Of a stretch of 64,000 bases of DNA, positions 44,331 to 53,341 are shown piece after piece. This stretch comes from Desulfolinea sp050305405 (GTDB lineage Bacteria; Chloroflexota; Anaerolineae; Anaerolineales; Villigracilaceae). Each line of letters opens with the position of its first letter. Position 1 is the first letter of the stretch. The notes below the pieces were generated by a model. That model made no database searches. It saw nothing but the letters and a program-made list of their open reading frames with translations, and was not told the origin of the DNA. The position numbers and the translations under genes were made by a program. Location of the stretch: the NCBI GenBank assembly GCA_050305405.1, contig JBNLFG010000019.1, positions 1 to 64,000 on the forward strand. Reading direction: 5' to 3'.

Positions 44331-45230
44331 ATGTCTGATTACACAGATTTTTCTCGCTATCTAGCTTCGAAAAAGAGTGTCGATGACCGTGCGCTGAATC
44401 AAGGTGTTTGGGATGCACTCGCCGAATCTCTTAATACCTACGAAGATGTTGAGATACTCGAAATTGGCGGCGGTATCGGTACAATGATCGAGCGCCTACT
44501 GGAACGTGACACGCTTCAGCACGTCCACTACACCTTGCTTGACGAACAGCCCGAAAACATTGCCGCAGCGAAAAAACGTCTGCCGCAGTGGGCGGATGAA
44601 CATAATTTTCTGACAAGTTGGGATGGTGAGGAACTTGTCTTCTGGAAAAACGGACGAGTTGCCAAGGTCAGTTTTCTCGTTGAAGACCTTTTTGATTTTC
44701 TCGCTCGTCGACCAGCCGGCCAACAATATGATTTACTGATTGCGCACGCTTTTCTTGATCTCGTTGATATCCCTGCTACGTTGCCGCGCCTTTTTAAAGT
44801 TCTCAAGCCCGATGGGCGTTTTTACTTCACGATCAACTTTGACGGCGAGACTATCTTTGAGCCAACTGTCCCCGACGATGCCGAGATCATGGCGGCTTAT
44901 CACCGCACGATGGATGAGCGCATAACCAACGGGGTTCTATCCGGCGATAGCCGCGCGGGACGCCATCTTTTCAAGCATTTGCGCGATGCTGGCGGCGAAA
45001 TTCTTAGGGCAGGCAGCTCCGACTGGGTGGTTTTCGGTGACGAAAAAGGGTATCCTGCTGACGAGGCTTACTTTTTGCATTTTATTGTCGATACTGTGCG
45101 GGGGGCGGTGGACGGGAAAATCGCTTCTCGTCAGATCGAAAGCTGGGCGAGTGCGCGCCATGCCCAAATTGAGAGCGGGGCGCTGGTCTACATCGCTCAT
45201 CAACTCGACTTTTTCGGCAGCGTCCCATGA
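44331..45230 (+). CDS. Class I SAM-dependent methyltransferase
   Basis: 299 residues. 'VEILEIGGGIGTMIERLLER' is motif I; 'YTLLDEQPENIAAAKKRLP' and 'YDLLIAHAFLDLVDIPATLP' are motifs II and IV, and 'LKPDGRFYFTINFDG' is motif V/VI. The start at 44331, one base after the previous stop, is preferred to a frame from 44241. The acceptor is unknown. The gene ends in an ATGA overlap with the RibD-C gene. Confidence 0.87.
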   Translation: MSDYTDFSRYLASKKSVDDRALNQGVWDALAESLNTYEDVEILEIGGGIGTMIERLLERDTLQHVHYTLLDEQPENIAAAKKRLPQWADEHNFLTSWDGEELVFWKNGRVAKVSFLVEDLFDFLARRPAGQQYDLLIAHAFLDLVDIPATLPRLFKVLKPDGRFYFTINFDGETIFEPTVPDDAEIMAAYHRTMDERITNGVLSGDSRAGRHLFKHLRDAGGEILRAGSSDWVVFGDEKGYPADEAYFLHFIVDTVRGAVDGKIASRQIESWASARHAQIESGALVYIAHQLDFFGSVP

Positions 45231-45895
45231 AGGTCACTGTCAACGTCGCCATGACTTTAGATGGCAAAATCGATACTGTTGCGCGGCAGGGGGTAAAGAT
45301 TTCTTCGGATGCAGATTGGGAGCGTGTGGACCGCCTGCGTGCGGCGCATGATGCAATTTTGGTCGGCGGAAATACGTTACTGATGGAAGACCCGCGTTTG
45401 ACTGTCAAATCGGAGCAATTGCGTGCGGAGCGTGTCGCCCGTGGACTTGCGCCTGACCCCGCCAAAGTGGGGATTGTCTCAGCGTCAACATTGACCACTA
45501 ATAGCCGCTTCCTGAACGACGGTGGCGGCGAAGTTTTCCTCTTTACTACCAAACGGACTTCGCCCGAACAACTTGCTCTTTTACGAGATGCCGGTGCGAA
45601 AGTTTTTGTGCTCGGCGAAAAACGTGTGGATTTGGCAGCGGCATTCAATGTTCTGGCGGAGAACAACATCCAAAGTCTAATGGTGGAAGGCGGCGGCGGG
45701 ATGATCGCCGCCTTGCTTGCCGCAGGCTTGGTGGATGAAATTCACGTCTATATCGCGCCGCTAATTTTCGGCGGCGCGACAGCCCCAACGTTGGCAGATG
45801 GTGGAGGGATATTAGGTGGTGTTGAGCTTGATTTGTTAAGTGTGGAGAAGTTGGAAGACGGAGGGGTTTTAGCAAAATATCAGATTTTGCCTTAG
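45227..45895 (+). CDS. RibD C-terminal domain reductase (RIB7/HTP-type)
   Basis: 222 residues. 'VTVNVAMTLDGKIDT', 'HDAILVGGNTLLMEDPRLTV' and 'LMVEGGGGMIAALLAAGLVD' are DHFR-like RibD-C signatures of NADPH-dependent reductases that act on pyrimidine or pterin intermediates, as in archaeal riboflavin synthesis. There is no deaminase domain. As the last gene of a PTPS-containing operon it is more likely part of a pterin-type pathway than of riboflavin synthesis; that is an inference. Confidence 0.85.
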   Translation: MKVTVNVAMTLDGKIDTVARQGVKISSDADWERVDRLRAAHDAILVGGNTLLMEDPRLTVKSEQLRAERVARGLAPDPAKVGIVSASTLTTNSRFLNDGGGEVFLFTTKRTSPEQLALLRDAGAKVFVLGEKRVDLAAAFNVLAENNIQSLMVEGGGGMIAALLAAGLVDEIHVYIAPLIFGGATAPTLADGGGILGGVELDLLSVEKLEDGGVLAKYQILP

Positions 45896-45904
45896 TCACT
45901 TAGG

Positions 45905-45910
45905 TATAAT
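45905..45910 (+). promoter_or_regulatory. -10 box for the 134-residue hypothetical gene
   Basis: AGGTATAATTC 29 bases before the ATG at 45940, with AAAAAGGAG as ribosome binding site between them. TTTTGC at 45885-45890 lies 14 bases upstream. Confidence 0.4.
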
Positions 45911-45939
45911 TCGTAGATCTACGGAAAAAGGAGTTCTTC

Positions 45940-46344
45940 ATGCAGTCAAAAATTATTATTCACGGGAAAGTAGAACAGAAAAAAGATAAAGATGGGAAGC
46001 CAGAGAAGCGAAAATTCAAGATCAAAAAGGAAAAAAAACACGAAATTGATATTGATATTGAGATCGAAGAAGATGGCACTTACGAAGTTGAAAAGTTAAG
46101 CGTAGATGGTTTGCCGACCGAGATTGAAGGTCAGACGATTACCTGGCTAAATAATTTTGCGATCAAGAAAGCTGATCATTATATTAACCAGCGTTATTTT
46201 GTAACGCTTCCGGGCGTGGGAAATAGACGCGTGGTGATTGTGGATAATAATAGCCACGGTGTTCCGTATTTCTACACGGGGCCTGTTGATAATGACGTGA
46301 TTGTTTTGTCTGATGGTGACCCGGGGGTTGGCGTAACAGGTTAG
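45940..46344 (+). CDS. Hypothetical protein
   Basis: 134 residues, not recognised. The N-terminal 45 residues are very Lys/Glu/Asp-rich ('KKDKDGKPEKRKFKIKKEKK'), then an alternating Ile/Asp/Glu run suggests beta strands, and the C-terminal half is Val/Gly/Asp-rich. No signal or membrane segment. It has its own -10 box, SD and terminator, so it appears to be a monocistronic gene. Confidence 0.6.
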   Translation: MQSKIIIHGKVEQKKDKDGKPEKRKFKIKKEKKHEIDIDIEIEEDGTYEVEKLSVDGLPTEIEGQTITWLNNFAIKKADHYINQRYFVTLPGVGNRRVVIVDNNSHGVPYFYTGPVDNDVIVLSDGDPGVGVTG

Positions 46345-46360
46345 ATTGGAAAATAAGATA

Positions 46361-46389
46361 AAAAAGCGGAGATCAGTTCTCCGCTTTTT
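46361..46389. terminator. Bidirectional terminator with a stop codon in its loop
   Basis: AAAAAGCGGAGA (46361-46372) and TCTCCGCTTTTT (46378-46389) give a 12-bp stem with A and T tails on both sides. It serves both convergent genes. The minus-strand gene's TGA (46373-46375) lies in the 5-base loop, so the last four codons of that gene form one arm. Confidence 0.88.
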
Positions 46390-49300
46390 CTTTGATGGTT
46401 TTTCTCCAGGGAACATTTTCGACAAATATTCGCTGCGCTTCTGTTGAATTTAATTTCTTTACCTGTTGTTCTAATAGCTGACTTGCGTTTTTTAGCACCT
46501 GCTGGGTACGTGGGTCTTTGTTCTTGGCGAAAGCATTGTGAAGCGATAGATAAATTCTGAGTGGCTCCTCGGCTCCTTCAAAGGCAGGATTTGTTTCCAT
46601 ATGCTGATATATGGCTTCAGCTTCTTGTGATGCCATATCACTTTCTTGAAAACTGATATACGCTTGTGCTAAGCCCGCGCGTGCTTCTGTGATTAAAATA
46701 TCCGCGCCAGCAACTTCTTTGCGAATCTTCATGCACTCTAAAAAGGCCTCTTTCGCGGCTTCAAACTCATTGTTGAGCAACTGAGCATGTCCGATGTAAA
46801 AATATGACCAATGTTCAGCCATACGGTCTTGTGCATCGAGTGCATGTTGCAGGGCTTTGTTTGCCCATTCTAATGCTTCGCTTTTGAGGCCTTGCCCGAT
46901 TGATGACGCGCTCAGATTGATATATGTGAAGCGTTCTTGTAGATTATTACCCAGTTCTCGATTGATCTTTAACGAGCTTTCGTAATAACTCATGGCGTTG
47001 GGGTAATCTCCCAATATACTGGAAATCCAGCCCAAGTTTGCGAGGACTAATCCCTTGCCGGTTTGATTGCCTTGTTCCTGGAAAACAGCTAGCGCTTGTT
47101 TGAAATATTGATAAGCAGCATAGTAGTCTCCTTGCGTCATGCCGACCGCGAGGGCCAGATTATTTAAAGCCTTCCCTTCAAGGTAGTGATCTTTAAGCTT
47201 TCGAGCAATCGAAAGAGCTTTCTCTTGGTGTTTTTTTGCTGTAGTGGGGCTATCCTGCTCTAGCGCTATCAAGCCAAGCGTCAAGCTTGTGTATGCTTCG
47301 CCTGTCTGATCGTGTATTCTCTGGGCATGGGCAAGTCCCTCTTCAGCAGCGATGCGCGCTTCTGTCAGTTTCCCTTGACGCATCAGCGCATCCGGAAGAA
47401 TCATATAGACGGTCATTAGGATTTTGTCTGCGTTGGTGTTTTGGATGAGTTTCTTTGCTTTAGACATGTGCTCTACTGTTTGTGGTGCATCTCCCATGAC
47501 GGTAAAACGATATGCGGCGCGTATCAGGCTGCGTGCTTGGAGAATATCGTCATTTAGTTCGTGAGCCAGCTTGTCCATTTCTGCCAGATCATCAACTTGT
47601 GAGTTTGAATCGCCGAGATTGTAGAAAGCTTCGACACGTTTGATGAGTAATTCAAAGCGTTCTTCTTTCTTGTCTTTCGGTAATAGTGCCAGTGTGCGTG
47701 TAAAGTAGTCGATGGCTTGGCGGTTTTGATAGGCGTCTTTGGCGAGGTCGCCTGCCAGAGTCAGGTAGTGGATGGCTTCTTCGGTTAAGTTTCCTTTTTC
47801 GGCGTGATAGGCTAGCTCCCCATAATAGGGTTTTAGGTTCTCTTGATGGACTTCCTTGAGCGCTGCAAATGCCAGAGCGTGTAAAGCCTGTTGACGAACG
47901 GCAAGTTGCATTGAGTAAGCGGCATCCCGTAAAAGGGCATGTGAAAAGATATATTCGATCTCATTTAAATGTGCCCAGATTTTGGCTTGCTCTGCTTCCT
48001 GTACGTAACCGGGGAGTTTCTCTAGTTGAGAACGCAGCATTTCGACCAGTACATCGACGATAAATTCACGCCCCAGCACGGATGCGGTTTGGACGGTCTC
48101 GCGGACTTGTTGCGTTAGACGATCAAGGCGGGCAATCATGATTGCCCGTACATCCATGGGGAGGGAGCTAAGGGCCTTCTTATCGGTAGAATATTTTCCG
48201 TCTTTGTCGATGGTGAGTAATTTCTCTTCGGAGAGATAGCGTAGTATCTGCTCGGCAAAGAAGGGGTTGCCTTCGGCGCGAGCCTCGAGTAGAGTTCCCA
48301 AATTTTCGGCAATAGGTTTGCCTAAAGTGTCTTCTGCAAGGGCGTGGAGGCCGACAGAGGATAGCTTTCCTAGTGTGATGTTTTGCGCAGGTGCTTCTTC
48401 GGAAAGCGATGTGTTGCCTTCGGGGCGCTGTGTGGCGATAAGCGCGATGGGATAATCTTTATCGTCTGCGAGTAGTGAACGTATGAAGTAGTTGATGAAG
48501 GCGACAGAGTCTTCGTCCAGCCAGTGAGCGTCTTCGAGCAATAAAACAATGGGGTTGTGCAAACTTTCGGCGCGGAACAAGGTGCTTAGGGCAATGAAGG
48601 TGTTTTCGTAGCGCGCCTTTATGTCGAGGCTTTCGTAGAATGTGTCGGGTTGGGTTAGGTTGAGCAAGGCTGCCAGAACCGAGGCAGTGCGTCGTAACTC
48701 GGAAGCAAGTTTCGGGTCGGGGAGTGATGCGACAAGCATCTCCAATGCACTTGAAAAGCTTTCCCAGTTGGCTGCATCCGTCTCGTTTTCGGTTACGCCA
48801 AAGCGTCTCCGCAGCCAGGGTTTGAAGGGGTTGAAGGCGTTGCGGACGAGTTCTTCGGCGGGGAGTCGAAGCCACTGAACGGGAAAATCTTTGAAATACT
48901 CCGAGTTTTGGAATGCGTAAATGAGTCGGCTCTTGCCGATGCCTGCTTCGCCGCGCACCAGCATCAGGCCCGCGAAATGTCCTGCGCGGATAGGGGCCAT
49001 GAACGACGCAAGCATATCCATTTCGGCTTTGCGCCCAATTAATTCACCGTGGTAGATGGCTTGTTTCTCGGATTTCTTGCCAAGTAATCGGTAAGTGCGT
49101 TGTTTTTTTGTAAGCCCCTTGTAGGAATAATTGCCAAGATATTTTAAGTCGAAAGCTTCTTTGGCGCGACGAGCGATTTCTTCGTCGACCCAGATTTCTC
49201 CTTGTTTTGCGTAGGTCATCAGGCGTGATGCGAAAGTAATGCCCCAACCGTAGGCGGTGTAATCTTCGCGCAGAGACGCGCCCATAAAACCCGCGTAGGC

Positions 49301-50293
49301 AGTGCGATAGGAAATCCCCGCGCGCAGGGTGAGCTTTGTACGCGTAGCAAGATCAATCACGAAGCTTAGCGCGCGTTCCACGTCACGTTCACGGGCAACG
49401 GGTGCGCCCCAAAAGATCAGCAGATTGAAGCCCTTATCGCCAAGCTCGGGACGCAAGAAGAAGCCACCGTATTTTTCTTGCAAAGCGTAGACGGTTTGCA
49501 TAAAGGGAGTGACCATGGCCTCATCGGAAATGTTGACCGGGATGTCCACAAATACGTTGATGATGTGACGAAATTCCCCAACGGTAGGCTGGCGTAAAAG
49601 CGATTCGGGGAAAAAGCTGTTCATTGGTGTCAGATCAGGGTCGGGTTCTGTGATGCCTGTTGGGACAGGGAGTGGTGCAAGAATTTTTGTGATCTGAAAA
49701 GCGCCTTTAGTAGGCTCTGCTTCGACATTTTTTTTAATATATTCAAAGGAAACCGGATCGGCAAAAATATCACCAGCGTGAGCGTGTGCTTCAGCAAGAA
49801 TAGCCCGATTCAGGCTAGCACCACGTATCCAGTAGGTGAGGTGTCTATCCGTTTCGGATTTGAACATCTGCCAGCGAGTTTCCCCATAGCCCATGCCTGC
49901 TTTGATGGAGATGGGGAAGATTCCAAAGGGTGTTTCGACTTGGGGATGTGCTTGTGTATGCGCCTGCATGGCGACCAGGGCTGCAAGGCAGCGCTTCGTC
50001 TCTTGACCCGGAACTTGCTCGGCGGGAAAAAGAGCATTGAACGCGTCCCCAGCATAGCCGATCACAAATCCGCCCTGGGCATAGACGGCGTTAACCAGCG
50101 GCTCGAAGACATCACGCATTAACCCAGCGAGAACTTCTGCGCCGCGTTGTCCATGTACTGAGAGAGCATCGACCATATTGGAAAAGCCTGAAAGGTCAAC
50201 AAAGATTGCCGCGCCTTGAATAGTGCCGCGTAATTCGTTAGCTTTGTGTTTTTCGATAATGAAGTTTGGAACAAGACGTCGGATAGTCTGCAT
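46373..50293 (-). CDS. Tandem nucleotide-cyclase, AAA ATPase and TPR regulator
   Basis: 1306 residues, laid out like mammalian soluble adenylyl cyclase. Cyclase domain 1 (about 25-190) has metal-binding Asp residues in 'AIFVDLSGFSN' and 'VIGYAGDAFNALFP'. Domain 2 (about 240-410) has 'VFVDIPVN' and 'LGDKGFNLLIFWGAP' and looks less complete. An ATPase (about 435-700) follows with Walker A 'RGEAGIGKSRLIYAF' and Walker B 'IVLLLEDAHWLDED', then about ten TPRs to residue 1290. It probably senses bicarbonate or signals by cyclic nucleotide, or acts as a STAND-type switch; activity is inferred from family only. Confidence 0.85.
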   Translation of the reverse strand: MQTIRRLVPNFIIEKHKANELRGTIQGAAIFVDLSGFSNMVDALSVHGQRGAEVLAGLMRDVFEPLVNAVYAQGGFVIGYAGDAFNALFPAEQVPGQETKRCLAALVAMQAHTQAHPQVETPFGIFPISIKAGMGYGETRWQMFKSETDRHLTYWIRGASLNRAILAEAHAHAGDIFADPVSFEYIKKNVEAEPTKGAFQITKILAPLPVPTGITEPDPDLTPMNSFFPESLLRQPTVGEFRHIINVFVDIPVNISDEAMVTPFMQTVYALQEKYGGFFLRPELGDKGFNLLIFWGAPVARERDVERALSFVIDLATRTKLTLRAGISYRTAYAGFMGASLREDYTAYGWGITFASRLMTYAKQGEIWVDEEIARRAKEAFDLKYLGNYSYKGLTKKQRTYRLLGKKSEKQAIYHGELIGRKAEMDMLASFMAPIRAGHFAGLMLVRGEAGIGKSRLIYAFQNSEYFKDFPVQWLRLPAEELVRNAFNPFKPWLRRRFGVTENETDAANWESFSSALEMLVASLPDPKLASELRRTASVLAALLNLTQPDTFYESLDIKARYENTFIALSTLFRAESLHNPIVLLLEDAHWLDEDSVAFINYFIRSLLADDKDYPIALIATQRPEGNTSLSEEAPAQNITLGKLSSVGLHALAEDTLGKPIAENLGTLLEARAEGNPFFAEQILRYLSEEKLLTIDKDGKYSTDKKALSSLPMDVRAIMIARLDRLTQQVRETVQTASVLGREFIVDVLVEMLRSQLEKLPGYVQEAEQAKIWAHLNEIEYIFSHALLRDAAYSMQLAVRQQALHALAFAALKEVHQENLKPYYGELAYHAEKGNLTEEAIHYLTLAGDLAKDAYQNRQAIDYFTRTLALLPKDKKEERFELLIKRVEAFYNLGDSNSQVDDLAEMDKLAHELNDDILQARSLIRAAYRFTVMGDAPQTVEHMSKAKKLIQNTNADKILMTVYMILPDALMRQGKLTEARIAAEEGLAHAQRIHDQTGEAYTSLTLGLIALEQDSPTTAKKHQEKALSIARKLKDHYLEGKALNNLALAVGMTQGDYYAAYQYFKQALAVFQEQGNQTGKGLVLANLGWISSILGDYPNAMSYYESSLKINRELGNNLQERFTYINLSASSIGQGLKSEALEWANKALQHALDAQDRMAEHWSYFYIGHAQLLNNEFEAAKEAFLECMKIRKEVAGADILITEARAGLAQAYISFQESDMASQEAEAIYQHMETNPAFEGAEEPLRIYLSLHNAFAKNKDPRTQQVLKNASQLLEQQVKKLNSTEAQRIFVENVPWRKTIKEKAEN

Positions 50294-50361
50294 GGTTACT
50301 CTTCCGCAATTGGATTTGTTGTTAATTTAGTTGCCGAAATGATCGTGTTTGGGTTTAGGCT

Positions 50362-50622
50362 TTATCCTTGTAGCGGAAAGAAATATTGCAATAGAGCGGT
50401 CAATATCTCTGGTGAGAAGATGCTCAAGGCCAGAATAACCAATCCGAGTAAAACGAGATAGCCTAAGATAAATTTTGATGGTTCCGATGCGTCATCTTTT
50501 TTTATCAGCATAAAGATGACTTCCCCGAGATGTTTTGGCAATATGACGATGGACAGCAACCAAGATGGTTTTTCTTCGCTGGAATTGGTTTCTGTGGATG
50601 GGGAGGGGAAAGATTCTGCCAT
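50362..50622 (-). CDS. Small membrane protein
   Basis: 86 residues. Polar N-terminus, then one strong membrane helix (about 55-78, 'FILGYLVLLGLVILALSIFS'). Not recognised. The start at 50622 follows AGAGG; the frame is open to 50745, but that start would overlap the upstream gene. It follows the channel-like gene by 29 bases and may be a partner. Confidence 0.6.
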   Translation of the reverse strand: MAESFPSPSTETNSSEEKPSWLLSIVILPKHLGEVIFMLIKKDDASEPSKFILGYLVLLGLVILALSIFSPEILTALLQYFFPLQG

Positions 50623-50651
50623 GTTGCCTCTAATCGTGTATGGGAAAATCG

Positions 50652-51698
50652 TTAGTGGGTAGTCCCGTCGCTTGACCAAAATGCAGGCGGTGCCATGACC
50701 AGCTTGCAGAGCCCGAGTAGGGTATGGTCGTAATTGACGCGCCAACCGGCAAAATCACGCCAGGCTTGTTCGCGATCATTTTTTAGGGCGATGCCGGCTT
50801 CATCTAAGCGTTCGAGTACGGCGTTGAATTCATCTTGGTTGATGCTGATTGGCGTGTCGGGGAAAGTCGGGTTTTCAGGATAGGGGATATCGAAGTTTTC
50901 AGCAATGCGACGAAAAGCGATGAAGCCCGCACGGATGCAGAGCATGGCTGCGGGAGATGGGGGTAAATCTAATGCGGAGAGCATGAGCGCCGCGGCATCT
51001 AAGACAGTTCCCCCGGCTGTAACCCAGGACTGATCTCCGCGCGGAGAGCGGAAGAAGACCAAAGCGGGGAGCGTGGAATGACTTTCTTCGATCTGCGCAA
51101 ACCATATCTCCCATGAATGCCAGTAGTCATCCAAACTTTGTAAACCGCGGATGCGGTTGAAGCGCAGGAGCATTTCGACGGAAGAAGGCGGGGTGCCTGC
51201 ACGCACTTCCAGCAGGTTGACAAATTCTTCGCGGCGCGAGAAAGCGGCATACATTGTCGGCAGGTAAGCGATCAGGAGGGCAACCAGGATCAGGCCAAGA
51301 GTGGCTTCGGAAAAAATCAGCAGGGAAATAAGAAAACTGTCGGATGTTGCAAATCCCAGCGTTAGGAGAGACGATCCGCTAAGTCGAATGGAGGCAAATA
51401 GATCGCCAACGCCCAACGACCAATAGATGGCCGCGTAGCCGAGCATCATCAGCACATACCAAGTCGGGACGAGCAGTAACAGCCCGATGGGTGCATAATA
51501 GGCGAAGATGGCTTCCTTCTTTTCGTAGGGTTTGATGAGGTTCATTATTTTTTTGAAAATGCGACGCAAGATACCGAAAAGAATGCGATTGAGCCAGCTA
51601 CGTGCGCTGCGCGGCAGAACGAAGGTGGAGATGGCCGAGCGCAGCGTGCCGATGATAAGCGTGATGCCAATGAGGGCGGCGATGATATTGAATAGCAT
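50652..51698 (-). CDS. Two-helix potassium-channel-like membrane protein
   Basis: 348 residues. Membrane helices lie at about 1-22, 65-90 and 118-142. The segment 'LSGSSLLTLGFATSDSFLIS' between the last two resembles a K+ channel pore loop, with TLGF instead of TVGYG, followed by 'LLIAYLPTMYAAFSRREEFV'. The soluble C-terminal 200 residues are helical and not recognised. It may be a divergent ion channel; the selectivity is uncertain. Start 9 bases after fni's stop. Confidence 0.6.
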   Translation of the reverse strand: MLFNIIAALIGITLIIGTLRSAISTFVLPRSARSWLNRILFGILRRIFKKIMNLIKPYEKKEAIFAYYAPIGLLLLVPTWYVLMMLGYAAIYWSLGVGDLFASIRLSGSSLLTLGFATSDSFLISLLIFSEATLGLILVALLIAYLPTMYAAFSRREEFVNLLEVRAGTPPSSVEMLLRFNRIRGLQSLDDYWHSWEIWFAQIEESHSTLPALVFFRSPRGDQSWVTAGGTVLDAAALMLSALDLPPSPAAMLCIRAGFIAFRRIAENFDIPYPENPTFPDTPISINQDEFNAVLERLDEAGIALKNDREQAWRDFAGWRVNYDHTLLGLCKLVMAPPAFWSSDGTTH

Positions 51699-51707
51699 GT
51701 CTATGCT

Positions 51708-52727
51708 TTATTGGAAAGTTGGTAATTGTGTCAAGTCAGAAATGCCGCTCGAAAAAAGTGTTACTTCAAGCTGACTTTTGATCAGGCCAATCATCTCAAT
51801 AGTTTTCTCTGTTGAAACCATTGCGCTGCGCAGGAAGGGCGTTGCCATCCCGCCTAGTGTAGCGCCCAGTGCAATCGACTTGGCAATATCGAGACCATTC
51901 TTTAATCCGCCGCTGGCGAAGATCGTCATCTCGGGGGCGGTTTTCTTGACATTCAGAATCGAGTCGGCGGTGTTGATTCCCCAGTCTACGAATGTGGCGG
52001 CCAACTCGCGCGTGAACTCATCTGGGGCGCGGTACATCTCTACTTGTGACCAGCTTGTGCCACCTGCTCCGGCAACGTCGATGGCGTCCACGCCGCAGTC
52101 GGCTAAAAGTTTTGCGGTTCTTTCGGAGATGCCCCAGCCAACTTCTTTGGCGATGACGGGGGCCTCGAGCTTTTTGCAAATTTTTTCGATCTTTTTCGCC
52201 AGGCCAGCGAAGTTTGTGTCCCCGCCCGCTTGCACCGCTTCCTGTAGGGGGTTGAGATGTAAAATGAGTGCGTCGGCTGCGAGCATATCTACAGCGCGGC
52301 GACACTCGTTGATGCCGTAGCCGTAGTTCAGTTGCACAGCTCCGATGTTAGCAAAAAGAAGTGCGTCTGGGGCTACATCACGGCAGATTTTGAAGGTGGC
52401 CGCTTGCCTGGGGTCTTCAATGGCGGCGCGCTGCGAGCCGACGCCCATTGCGATGCCGGTCTCTTGCGCGGCTTCGGCGAGACGTTGGTTGATCTCGCCA
52501 GCTTCCTCTGTTCCACCGGTCATTGAGGAGATCAAGATGGGCGCGCGCAGATGCTTTTTGAACAGAGTCAAGCCCAAGTCCACGTTTGAGAGGGCTATTT
52601 CAGGCAAGGCTTCATGGGTGAAGCGGTAACGCTCCAGCCCGCTTGTCATTCCGGAGCTTACGTCCTCTTCCAAATTGATGCGAATATGATCGGATTTTCT
52701 TTCTTCAATGGGCGCAACTTTTGTCAT
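51708..52727 (-). CDS. fni: Type 2 isopentenyl-diphosphate delta-isomerase
   Basis: 339 residues, FMN-dependent. 'ISSMTGGTEEAGEINQRLAE' and 'GVGSQRAAIEDP' carry the flavin- and substrate-binding loops. 'VIAKEVGWGISERTAKLLAD', 'DVAGAGGTSWSQVE' and 'ASGGLKNGLDIAKSIALGAT' complete the TIM barrel. It interconverts IPP and DMAPP for prenyl synthesis (polyprenyl synthase at 38668). It is divergent from acpP. Confidence 0.95.
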   Translation of the reverse strand: MTKVAPIEERKSDHIRINLEEDVSSGMTSGLERYRFTHEALPEIALSNVDLGLTLFKKHLRAPILISSMTGGTEEAGEINQRLAEAAQETGIAMGVGSQRAAIEDPRQAATFKICRDVAPDALLFANIGAVQLNYGYGINECRRAVDMLAADALILHLNPLQEAVQAGGDTNFAGLAKKIEKICKKLEAPVIAKEVGWGISERTAKLLADCGVDAIDVAGAGGTSWSQVEMYRAPDEFTRELAATFVDWGINTADSILNVKKTAPEMTIFASGGLKNGLDIAKSIALGATLGGMATPFLRSAMVSTEKTIEMIGLIKSQLEVTLFSSGISDLTQLPTFQ

Positions 52728-52801
52728 AAGGGGGTGTTCCTGTCTGTGAAATGTGCTGGTAAAATATGCCAGTGAATGAATAAACCTATCAGGAGGACGA
52801 T

Positions 52802-53038
52802 ATGTCTGACACTTACAGTGACATCAAAGAAATTATTGTGGATCTTCTCGGCGTGGACGAAGATAAGGTTACGCTCGAGGCTAGCTTCCGTGAAGACCTT
52901 GAAGCCGATTCTCTCGACCTGGTCGAGTTGATCATGGCCTTTGAAGATAAATTTGGGGCCGAAATTTCTGATGAAGATGCCCAGACGATCACGACCGTGG
53001 GCGGTGCAGTTGATTACATCAACTCGCACAATAAATAG
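52802..53038 (+). CDS. acpP: Acyl carrier protein
   Basis: 78 residues, strongly acidic. 'EADSLDLVELIM' contains the Ser that receives 4'-phosphopantetheine. It carries acyl chains in fatty acid synthesis, working with FabG (16817). A strong SD, AGGAGG, lies 6 bases before the ATG, and TAAAAT at about 52772 is the likely -10 box. A terminator follows 28 bases after the stop. Confidence 0.96.
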   Translation: MSDTYSDIKEIIVDLLGVDEDKVTLEASFREDLEADSLDLVELIMAFEDKFGAEISDEDAQTITTVGGAVDYINSHNK

Positions 53039-53065
53039 ATTATACCGCTCGATTAACAGAAAAAG

Positions 53066-53090
53066 CCGCTCTCCTTTTGAGCGGTTTTTT
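53066..53090 (+). terminator. Terminator after acpP
   Basis: CCGCTC (53066-53071) and GAGCGG (53079-53084) with AAAAG before and TTTTTT after; a classical intrinsic terminator. Confidence 0.88.
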
Positions 53091-53192
53091 GCTTTAGGGG
53101 ATGGATACCCAAAGATGAAAATTGGTGTGCTAAATCGCCATAAATTTCTTGACTGCGGTATACCCGTGTGGTAAACTATCGGTCGTTCGATT

Positions 53193-53266
53193 GGTCTCGT
53201 GGTGTAGCGGTTTAACATGCGGCCCTGTCAAGGCCGAGATCGCGGGTTCAAATCCCGTCGAGACCG
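53193..53266 (+). tRNA. tRNA-Asp (GTC), probable attachment site
   Basis: Acceptor GGTCTCG/CGAGACC with discriminator G, D arm with 'TAGCGGTTTAACA', anticodon stem CGGCC/GGCCG with loop CTGTCAA (anticodon GTC) and T arm GCGGGTTCAAATCCCGT. CCA is not encoded. The mobile element's genes begin right after it, so its 3' end is the likely attL; the matching attR would lie beyond the window. Confidence 0.95.
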
Positions 53267-53297
53267 CACGAAGTAAAAACAGTAAGACAGAACTGAG

Positions 53298-53334
53298 AAA
53301 AACCTAGCTGACAATGTTGTCAAGCCGGGTTTTT
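53298..53334 (+). terminator. Terminator after tRNA-Asp
   Basis: AAAAACC pairs with GGTTTTT and, inside it, TGACAA with TTGTCA. A T tract follows. It ends tRNA transcription at the border of the element. Confidence 0.7.
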
Positions 53335-53341
53335 CGCTTTT

